The notes beneath the pieces are model-generated. The model saw only the letters and a program-made list of their open reading frames with translations, was not told the origin of the DNA and searched no databases. The position numbers and the translations under genes were made by a program. From the NCBI GenBank assembly GCA_019649035.1, contig BMAT01009245.1, forward strand, positions 65,342 to 112,173: a stretch of 46,832 bases of DNA. The letters run 5' to 3'. Below, piece by piece: positions 32,901 to 44,900 of the stretch. Position 1 is the first letter of the stretch. Each line of letters begins with the position of its first letter. Source of the stretch: Elysia marginata (taxonomy: Eukaryota; Mollusca; Gastropoda; Plakobranchidae).

Positions 32901-35900
32901 TCTATAGTTTCCCTTCAATGACAAAAGAAAAAAAAATTGAAAAAATGTCCGTTTATAATAATTAATAGTTTAGTTTTTGAAACACTCATTCAACATGGCT
33001 CTAATTAGCGTTTTAAAAAATACATACATTAGTCATGCTTTAGCAGGTCGACGTTTAGTCCTCGAGAAAGGCTATTTACACACATTTTCTTCGCCTCATT
33101 CATGCATAACCGACTATAGTCAGTGGAGGATCTTGTCAGAGTGCTAGAGTTATGCGCATTATTTGCTGCTCTTCTGTGAGATCAGAAGGTACTTTGGTTG
33201 GCAATGACCTGTCGAGGAACCTGTTGTTAAGCACTTAAAGCATATGTCTCGCATTCTGTCCAAATGAGTCATAAGTCAAAAGGCTTAGTTTTAAGATATA
33301 GGCTTTCAAAGTTAAGTGGGTGGTTAGAAGTAAAAAATTTTATTTTTCAAATATTGACAGTATAACTATTTATAAACAGTTTTCAACGCTTGATTCTTGC
33401 TGAATTTCATTTTTTGTGTGGTTAATTTTAATTGGTATGGTTGCTTAGGCCTCTACAATTGTATAGTTGTCTAAACTTTAAATGCAATTTTTTCCCCTTT
33501 CTGAAATTTCACAAGTCCTAGCCCTGCGGACTACAAATGGTTATAACTTCATACAGAAATGTGATAGAGCTTTTCAGTTTGTTGTATTTGAAAGTAAAGG
33601 AAATAAGCGTTTCTGTGATATCAATATCTGACTACCTTCCAATTTCAACTTAAGACTCATTTGAACTGGTTACAAGACATATTAGTGGATTAGGTTCGAT
33701 ATAAAAACGGTCTTTTTTTAGTGTATAAACTTGTCTTCAATGCAGAATTTTACTTTAATTTCTAAAGGTACGATTCAAAACTTTTCTTGCTATATATCAA
33801 TAACCTAATTCCATTAGATAAATTCATGAATGTTCCAGTCATTGCCAATATCTTTACATTACCTACAAATCAATGGCTGCCTTGACATTTTGTTATAGAA
33901 CACAGGAATAGGGACCCCCCATGTTCTCTGGCGACTGATACACCAGTAGGGTCTGGAATACAGCTCTGCTATCATGCTGTTCTTGGACTGCTCTGGTGTG
34001 ATTTTCACATTTTGAAGGCTTTCCTAGGGAGAGATAGAAATTTTTTCAAAAATTGGCTGGCTTGATATTTATAGGATTTTGGAAGTTAGAAGTGTGTGTG
34101 TGGGTAAAGTTATCCATGGCTGCCTTTTTTATTACCCTAAGTAAGTAAGGCATAGACAGATGAAATGTTAACAAACGCTCAAACAAGTTCATTTTATAAA
34201 AGAGAAGAAAGTATAAATAAGGCTAAGAATTTTTTTTAAAGAACAAAAAGTACAAAGCCTATCATATCAACTTTTTCTGATTGCCCATTCTGATATTAGA
34301 ATCTTCTTCTTCTTCTCTAAAATTTGGTCTAGTTAATTTGAGCCTCGCAGAAAAAAAAACGTCATAGGTTTAAAATACATAAAGTTTGAATTTTTAGTAT
34401 GAAAGCATTAACATATTAAACGTGTTATACTAATGTATCAAAAGGATAGTACCAGACAATAATTTTGATATTACACCAAACGCAACTATTGAGAGCTTTA
34501 GAGCAAACTGTGAATCTAACGCTACATGAATCAACTATTCCTTATGATAAAATAAAAAAACTAACCACAGCTAGAGGGCAGAGCTGTCGAGTGTTGATGA
34601 ACCACTGCTGGCTAGCTCTGATGATCACAGGTTTCTTGGTTCTCCAGTCATAAGGGTAACTGTGCACATAGTCCTTCACCCTCAATACAAATGGATGAAG
34701 GGCAGATAGAACTGAAGAGATAAATTAAAATAAACAAAGTAGGCTACCTAAAAATAAAAAAACAGAAATAAAATGTACCTGTCTTAGACACATTTTCTTC
34801 TCCTAATTCATCAAATACCAGCGGAGCAGTTTAAAATGAAAATGTGTCCATTGCTGTTATTTCCATATTAGATGGCATGAATTCTAATAATAAGGCATTT
34901 AAGCTTCTATACATTATTCATTCATTAGGTGCCCTGCTCCATAGCGTTGGCAATCAGTCCTCTCCACTCCTGGCGCATCTTTGTCTTCTGCAGCATCGCT
35001 ACCACACTGCCCATACCAAGCCACTTTGCCATGCCATCAGTCAGCCTCTCTCTCTGTCTACCTCTACAGCGTCTAACCGTCATCATTCCCGTTATTATCA
35101 CGTTTTCTAGTTTTTCCTGTCTCATGATATGGCCAAAAAAGGTTGCTTGTCTTTTGCGTAGTTTATGTAAAAGAGATCGTTTACTTTGTGCCTCTTGTAG
35201 CACTTTTTCATTTGTTTTCTTTGCTGTCCAAAGTATCTTCAACATTCGTCGGAGAAACCACATTTCTATTGCTTCAAGCTTCTTTTTAAATTTGTTTGTG
35301 ATTGTCCAGGCTTCACTACCGTACATCAGTATTCGTTCTATGTAGCATTCTAGGACTCTTTTTCTTGTCTGAATCGATACATATGGATTTGTAAGGATTG
35401 ACTTCATTTTCTGAAATGTTGCCTTTGCTTGAGCTATTCTTGCTTGGATCTCTGTGTCGCTTCTGCCATCACTTGAAATCAATGTTCCAAGATATTTAAA
35501 GTTTTCTCTCTGAGTGAGTTTATTTTTGTTTACTGTCACATTAACAGGTAGGAAGTTGGCTTTCCTGCTAATGACCATCACCTCTGTCTTTTTGCTGTTA
35601 AGTTCAAGTCCTTTCTTTTGACTCTCCGAATACACAACATCAAGGAGTTTTTGTAAATTACTTTCATTTTCTGCAATAAGGACAGTGTCATCCGCGTATC
35701 TCAGATTGTTAATATTATGACCTCTCACTTTTATCCCAGGGTAATCCTCAATGTGGCGCATAATAACTTCACTATACAGTGAGAAGAGATCAGGGGATAG
35801 GACACATCCTTGCCGAACACCTCTTTTAATCTTTTGAAATAAACTCACTTCCCCTTCTACTCTAATTGCTGCTGTTTGCTCCCAGTACATATTCTTTATG

Positions 35901-38900
35901 AATCTTAAGTCCTTTCCATCTATGTGAAGATGAATTAGCTCTTTAATTATCTTATCATGGCGTACTCTGTCAAACGCCTTTGTGTAATCGATAAAGCATA
36001 AGTACACATCTTTTTGTACCTCCAATGCTCTTTCAATCAGGACTCGCAGAGTAAAAACTGCATTTGTTGTGCCCTTGCCTTCTACAAAACCACATTGTTC
36101 TGCCGCTATCTCAGGTTTAATTTTATTTCTCACTCTCATCATAATTACTCTGAGAAGTATTTTTGTTATATGGCTCATCAGACTGATGGTACGATGATGT
36201 TCACATTCAACAGCTCCAGGCTTCTTTGGAAGGGCTATGAATATTGATTTAGAAATATCTGCTGGAATATTGCCTGTTTCATAAATGTTGTTGAGAAGTG
36301 CGGTTACTTGTTCAGTACCATAGTCTTCAAGTGCTTCAATTAACTCTATGGAGACCCCATCTGGGCATGTTGCTTTCCCGGTTTTCATCTTTCTTATTGC
36401 TGAGCGTACTTCATCCTCCAAGATCGGCAGACCTGCAAAGTTTCTTTTCATAACGTCATGATCTTTTCTGTCGTCATCAAAGAGCTCACCTGTATATTCA
36501 GCCCAACGTTCCAATAGTTTTTCTTTTCCCATTATGATATCACTGTTTTTTGCTTTTAAGCACCCTAAAGGGGAACATGTTTTCCTTCCCACTACTTCCT
36601 CTATGGTCTTATACATCATGTGCTGTTTATTATTTTGTTGTTGATTAATTTCTTTGCATTTGCCGTTGAGCCATACTTCTTTGGCTTCGTCACATTTCTT
36701 TCTTATTACCCTGTGTAGGTTTTCATAAACTTCTTTGTCATTCTTCGCCTGTCTTCTTTTGTTAATTAGATCTAGTATTTCATCAGTCATCCATTTTTGC
36801 TTTGCTTTTTACAAATTATCAAAATATCAAGTACATTTATAATATATATATTTGCAGTAGATTTCCTTATGTCCCATGTTATTTTTTTCGTATTGAAAAA
36901 CATTTTGAGAACTCTACTATTTTATCTGAGAACTTCTTTTTTCCTCAAAACCCAGAATGATAAAAAACCACAAACCTTGTGGATATCAGGAACTCAATAA
37001 CCACACATTGCTTTCAAACAACTTCTTTGCTCTGCCCCATGATTTTGTCGCTGACATTTAAATAGGACTATAGGAGACATTTTGAGCAATTGATCCCAGA
37101 TGTGATTTGATAGCTATAAATTTACATACTGGGGAGAGCTTTTTTTTTTCAAGTTTGATATTGCCCTTTGAATTAATAAGAAAACAAAACACAAGAGGCA
37201 GGCTACTTCAGTCAACTCCTTTAAGTTACCTGCTATGAGGAACAATTTTTTACCTGCATCATCTGCATCAACCCCAACAGTTTTGCCCAAGAGAGCCTTG
37301 TCCACTCCAGACACATACACACCCCGTCCATCAACATGGCACTCCTGATTTCAGGAAAAGTTTAATGGAAAAATCCTACCAGATTTCTGTATAATATTAA
37401 GAGACCCTTTTGTAAATAATAAGTTCTTATTATAACCCTCTCCTCCTTCTTAACTATAGGAGCGTAAGAACTACAGACTGCCAAAAAGTTCTACATGCTT
37501 TTAAGTACAGCAATTAAAGGCTTAAGAGTTGTAACTCAAAACAATGAAAACTAAGATCATGGACCACGCAAAAAAAAAAAAATTGTATTACATCTTAAGC
37601 TTCCCTATGTCAAAAGTATTAAATTAGTATATGTAGTGTCAAGAAAAGTTTTAATCTATTCAAAAAGCTTAAAATACTTAATTGAGGTGACAAGGATAAA
37701 TCAGGCACAAGTCAGAACTTCAACATCATAAGTTGTTCATATTTTCTAAAACTGCATTCTATACCCTTGAAGAGGTTGAAAACATTTCAACCCTTGCTTG
37801 TTTATACAGTAGACCTTGGATCCAACGAATTTTGCAGGAAAATATAGAAAGTTCGTTGAAGCCAAGGTCCGTTGAAAGCAAGGTCTCTTTAAAGTAGCAC
37901 AAAACGAATCAAAGAAGAAAGTTGTGCACTACCAATTAACCGTGAATTCTCTTAAAACTAGAAAGAATGAAACAAAGTCACACAGAGCTGCAAGTTGTTT
38001 AAACGCTAGCCATTTTTTACTCTGATATATTAATATCCCCTCTTTGATACTAAGAAAGCGTTATTGCTGACAAAGTGAAAAACATGAAAAAAAGCTAAGA
38101 AACGACTAACCATCAGTTTCAGTTTCACTTCTAGTTAGTTAAAAACAAGGTTAGTCTGAAATTAGATTGTTCTATACACGGAAATTTGTAAAGGTCAAAG
38201 AAGAGAAAAAAATCGGGATTTTATTTCAGTTCATTGAATGCAAGGGTTCATTGAGTCCAAGGTTGTTGGAAACGAGGTCCGCTGTAATATCTTAGCTATT
38301 TCATTTTAAAGAGAACAATGACGATTTACTATGTAGAAAGTTAATATATTTAAAAGATTGTAACTAAAAACTGGTCCGGGCAACTTGTGCCTGATTCTAA
38401 CAGTGTCGTAAAAGCAGGAGTAAATGCTTAACACCAACCCAAATCAAATAATTAAATTTTTAATACTTTGTAATTACCCTTTAAATATTGGTTACTTTGA
38501 GAGTTTGGGGAAAAAATTGTAGAAAAAAAATCTTTAAAATAAAGATAAAATAAAATTACTGTCAAAACACATAAGGACCTTTGATAAATTGTAAATTGAT
38601 GCGACATTGAAATCATCGTGACCATGGGCTGGAGCCGTGTGCACAAGTCCCGTGCCTTTCCCTGAAGTCACATGGTTGGAAGCCACAAAGGGAAGAAGTT
38701 CGTCAGACAGGGGATGTTTGTACATCAACGTCTCCAAGGTAAAACCTGAAACAATTGCAAGAAACATTGCAACAAACATGTGAGTCAGTTACAAAATAAG
38801 ATTTGATGATTAACATGAACAGCCAGCTCTAAAAAATATGAGTGCAAGATGCTTCATTGGTGGTAATAATAATTATGTTGAAATCAACTTTGGGATTTTT

Positions 38901-41900
38901 ACGTCAACACTAAAACAGTCTAATTTTGAGCTTTCACAGTGATTTATTGATAAATTCATTCTAAACCTTTTATTATGTGTATCTACAAATATAATAAGGC
39001 TATTGTGAATTTTTTTTCTTATCTTAGTTTCCTGTGTATGAAAATGTTTCTGTTATGACACATTTGAATTCTCTTTATCATAAGTTTTACATAATAGTAC
39101 CAGGTATGCTTTCCATGATTTTTTTTACATTGAAAGAAAAAGCTGCAAATTTATTTTTGTTTCTTATTTATTTTGGTCACATGCTAATTCACAGGGTTTT
39201 TTTTTTCAAACAACAAAATTGGCCAGCCTATCACATCTCCAAATAAGCAAATTGAACTGTGTTGATAATATATTCATGAATGCAAAATTTGACAGGAAGA
39301 TTGTATGTAAAAGAATGCTTCTCCATGAAGAAAATAAAAGCTAAATTGAAAATACACCTTTTCATATAACCCACTCCCATCTATTCTGCCACTCCAAGGC
39401 AAACCGAAGTATCTGACAAAATATTGTTTTTAGATTTGCTTGGTTTTATCTTATTGTTTTGAACTATATTTCACTTGTTTTGAAGCCAGATTTAAATATC
39501 TCCACTACAAATAGTATTTTTGACTTGTCAAACCAATGTAACTGAGAGACTTATAACATATGTAGAGGAAGTTTTTTTTTATTTTTCCCAAAATCATAAA
39601 AAGGGCAAATATGTTGCTATGCCTTTACGCCGTACTATGCTATGTCCATTATCATTGTTAACCTTTCATAAAGTACAATAGAAATAAATATACTTATCTT
39701 GATAAAAAAAAGGAAAAAATTCTGTAAAAAGTTTGTACAAATATGCAAGTTTAATAAGATACATAAAAACTTAAATTTACAAATTTATAGCAGTAAGCTT
39801 AAGTATGATTTGTGAGAAATTTGAAAAAAAAAAGGCCAATATTAAAAAACAAGACTTTAATTAATAAAAAAAAATCACAGTTTCTAGACTTCGCTGGATG
39901 AAAATATGGTATTTTTTTTTCAATACATGCCCCTCTTCTAAAGTTTTATTTTATACACTTATATAAAAGGTAATAATCACCATCCACAGAAAAAAGGGTC
40001 TGCAAATCTTCATTCAGCAAAGTTTTGAGTTTCTCCACAAACTGAGCTTCACAGAGGAACACATCTGAATTCTTTGTACCTTTCACAAAGGTATATCTAA
40101 TGAAAAACAAACCAAATTCATATTGGATTCAGAACAAAACATAAACACATATCACAACAAAATTAACTCTTAGAAGTGTCAGAGAGCTGATGAGATGGGC
40201 CCTATAAAAGCGAAGCTCATTTTTTAGAACTAACAAACACTTCAGAAAATTATGACTTAAAAATCAATTTGTGACGCTTCTAGGGTTAGTTGCCCTGTTT
40301 TGTGTATAAGGCAAGATACACAAGACACTGCCTCCACTGAGACCAAATAGCAAGATTAATGAGAATTTACAAAATTAGCAGATAAAGGATGAAATTTTTG
40401 TAAAAAAAAAAAACCTCTGTCTTTCTGCATATGAAATAATACATCTATCAACACTATGGACAGAACTAAAAAGGACATAATTTTTACTTGCCGAAGTTTA
40501 GGGTTGTAGCAAAGAGCCTGATTGAATGGCAATGTCCAAGGAGTTGTGGTCCACACAACTGCCCAAATTTGTGCTGATTCACCTGTATGAATCATGAAAT
40601 TTATTTTGGTTAAGGACAAATATGATTCAAGCATAACTGACTTGCACCTGAAGTAAATAATGTTTTTTTTGTATAGTACCTAATCCATTAACTGCTGTAA
40701 GCTTTTTGCATGAGGTTCCTGACAGGCCGTTTCCAATAAAATTACTTCTGAACTTACAAGGGAGCAACCATTAAGCGTATAACTCTTGCATATTGACAAG
40801 ATTTTTCATTGCCCATATCTGGGTACTCATTTAACACCAGAGTAAGGGGAGGAAATGTGTGCATATAGCCTTTCCCAAGGACTAAATACAAACAGGCTGA
40901 TCCAGGGCTGGAACCCTAGACCCCTCAGTCCAAGAGCCGAGTATCTATTACTAGATCATGATGTCATGTGTAAATTTTGTCTTTGCTGCCACACAGCTAA
41001 AGTCCTAATAAAGTCGTTTAACTATTGACAATGACTGGAGTTTCATCGGTTCAACTGTCAGAGTCAAATTTATACCAAACTAATCTATACATTATAATCT
41101 ATACTTTCTCTTATACTTTTAAGAAGCTGCATGATAAACCACTGATTATTAAAAATGATATATTTGCTGTGTTAATCTCTATTCTTTCTATGTCTTCTAT
41201 TTAACAAGTTCTGACCACTGACACTTCAAAACAATACCATATTGAAAAGTTTATACTAGTTTATCTTTCAAGCTCTTGAAAAATGAATAATTCAGTGAAT
41301 ACAATTCTATGTCTTTTTTTTTACCAAGACTACAAACATGAGGCAAACCCAACCAATCATAAGATTGGGAAAAACAAGCACTCACCAATGGCAGCTTTAA
41401 ATTGATGACGAACTGAAACGAGAGGAAACTTTACATACACAGATTTGCTGATATGTTCAGGGTTATATTCCAGCTCTGCCTCAGCTAATGCAGTTCTTTA
41501 AAAAAGAAAAAAAATATTACAAAATTGTTATTTACACTTCTCTCATCCTTCATTAATTTTATCCATCAGAGTTCAAATATTATACAAAATAATAGAGTTA
41601 TAGAATATCTTCTTTCAGCAGGTGAATAACAAAAATCTATAAACAAAGTGCAAATTGTATTTATTGTTTCACTGCATTTCATTTATGAATTTGTCTTCTA
41701 AATATGGTTGGTGAAACAGCATATTATATCATGCAATCTGTCCAAATCTCTGAAAAAGTTGGTTCACTTCTACGAAGCATAGAGGATATCGAGCGCCAAA
41801 AAACAACTTTCAAACATCGAGCTTCACAAACTAACAAATATTTGGAACAGAACAAAACAAAACAGAAAACTAGACTCCAACTTTACAATGCTTTAGTTAA

Positions 41901-44900
41901 ATCGACACTATTATACAACTGTGGCATATGGGCTTTGACAGAAACCAATAATGACAGACTTGACGCATTTTATAGAAAACAACTCAAGAGTCCTTAAAAT
42001 CCAATTCCCGGAACGAATATCAAACCATTCACTTTACAAAAAATGTGTAGAAGTTCTTCTATTCCTCCAAGTACTTGAGTCTAGATGGAGACTGCACACA
42101 TATTAAGACGAGATCCGTGTATTTCGGCAAACGAAGCAATGCAGTTCTATTTTGTAGAAAACAATAAAAGACCAAGGGTTAGACCAATAACAACACTTTC
42201 AGTTATTTTAAATAACGGCCTCAAACTTGTTCCAGGCGAGAAAATGACTTTAACATCACAGAAAGACCTGGATCTAATTTGAGACATTGCAAAGAAGCGG
42301 GGACAAATGGAGGACCTTCATCGCAAAGATAAGAAGAGGAGCAGCCGAAGCTGTGCGGTCAGACAACCCTACAAGCAAGCGGCTACAAGTCATGTCAAGT
42401 CAATCTGGCCAAATGAGGACTTCGTTGCAATTTTCACATTCCGAGCTGCTTACTTGAATAATGCTCTTTTCTGAGCAATGAAAGGTTAAAGAATGTTCTT
42501 AAAATTGGAAATGCAATAAAAAATTTTAAAACTAAAAATGAACAGAAAAGGAAGAAAAAATAGAATTTTGATTTAAATGAAAATTTTCGACATGCCTAAT
42601 ATTTTGCATTGGTTGCAAGACATGTACATTTGAATCATTTCCCTGACAATTCTGATATCAAATAAGGTTCACCAGTCTCTCATAATGATACTTACTGTGC
42701 AGAAGGAGACCAATACACAGGCATATAATCCCTGTAAATATATCCCTAGAGTATAAAAGAACAAAACAAAAGATAAAAAAATTGTGAAAATGTTTACAAT
42801 GATACAAAAAGTATGTTTATATTCTTAACAACCATAAAAGGGTGGGAAAATGTTTTAAAAGCACATATCAGCATAGCAAAGTTCTTAAAAATCAAAATTA
42901 GGTTAACCATATCATTTATTTTTTCATACTCATTATCTCCTGTAGTCTTCAAAAGATTAAAAAAAAACAACAGCATGGTCATTAATTTGAAATTTTAGAC
43001 AAATAACCATGTAAAACTCTTAGAGCATATTAGTGGATCAGGCGCTATATGAAAACGCTCTTTACTTTATTTTACATATAGTTTCTGATAAAATTTCCAG
43101 AATATAAAAAGTTAATGTGTTTAAAGGACGAGGAGGGTTTGGGGGAATCAGTGGTTGACCAAAAGAAAGCAACAACATACCAACCAAAGCCCTAATGGTT
43201 AAAAGTACCTTTTTGTAAATTTCATAGAATACACTAAGTTGGGCGGATTCATAATCTTGAGACAGAGTTTTATAGACCGAGGTCCAATCCCCCATGATTC
43301 CCCATTGTAAGAAAGACTTCTTTTGTTCCTCCACAACTTTCTGTGCCAAAGCTCTTGCTACAAACAAGTGATAAAGAGTGAAAAATAACTGTGTCAGTGA
43401 GTAAGGTTAATATGAAAAGCAAAAAAAACAAAAACAGTATCTAAACTTTGAAACAACTATTACAGCTTTTGTACCAGAACTCAAATAGATTTTAATGAAA
43501 TCAGTCAGGTTATATCTCTACATAATTGTATTAAGAATCGTTTTTGATGGGGTATATACTTAATATGAGACTGTGACAAAATGTTGTTTTGCTTTAAAGA
43601 CAAGTTTCGGTGTAAAAATATTTTACCTTGTCAACATTTCATATTAATTCTTAAAAGGTCCCATTTAATTATTGGCCTTTAATTAACCATTGAATAGGTA
43701 AACAGACTTTATTGAAATTAAAAAACAACAACACACATACACACCTTTTTTCCTGATTTCTATTGGAGGAAGATGTTGATATTCTCCACATGGGTTCACA
43801 ACGGCCTTGATTTCAATCGGCATTCCATGACAATCCCAACCAGGTATAAAGTGCACTTTGTGTTTCTTTAAAACTTTATAGCGATTTGTGATGTCCTTCA
43901 AAACCTGTGAAATGTTGTAATTCATGATTACGTCTTTTAAATTTTGAAATTAGCCAAAAATTTGATAAATTCTTAATCCAATAATAATAAAAAATAAGGG
44001 CCTCATCTGACTACCTTAGTTTTTTCATGACGTATTAAGACATGTATTAATCTATGTATGTATCTATTACTTTAAAAAAATAAAACCTTAATTTGCTTAG
44101 CAGTTTTTGGCACTTGAATTTTATCTTAAAAATATAACTTAATCATCCAATGTATGATACATGCTATGCATATTGTTTTCTCTTTCTTAGCCAATGATTC
44201 ATGTAAAGCTCTTTGAGCTTCTGTAAATGTGATGTATTATAATTATTATCATCTGAAATTTAAGCAGCATTAGAAGCTGCTTTTGCAAATCATCAGAAGC
44301 AGAAGAGTGGGGGCAGTGGTAACCTATGACTTAAGTTTAATCAGCAGCAAAGAGACAAGCACCACTAAACCCTTTGCATGATATTTTCAAGAAAGATTCA
44401 ACAGCTACAGGAACTTTGAACATCTAAACAATTTTGGTCCACCTTGATTTTTTATTCTACAATCTAAATACACTTTCATGAATTAGCCCCTTAAATAGTT
44501 TTTATTTACAACTACAGATAATAGAATCAACAGTGGAGACAGCCACTAAAGCTACAATAAGTTAAGGGTTTCAACCATACCAGAGGTAAGCCATATTTTT
44601 GGCCATATTTCACATAGAGCTTACTCAATCCACTGCTAATTACTTTAAACCTTTCAATCATCACATTTACAGATAGCTTGATTGAGGTTAAGTAGAAGAA
44701 TATTTTCAAAGAACGCCTCTGGAAGTAAAAAAATCATTTTTAATATGATCAGGTCTACTAAGAGAGATCTATAGTATAATATATAAGATTATTTTGTGAA
44801 CTAAATTTTAAAGTCTACAGATAATGTTGAATACTACTTATAACAAGTAATGAAACTAAAATAAACTGACCCATCTTGTACTCTTACAAAAAAAAGTACC

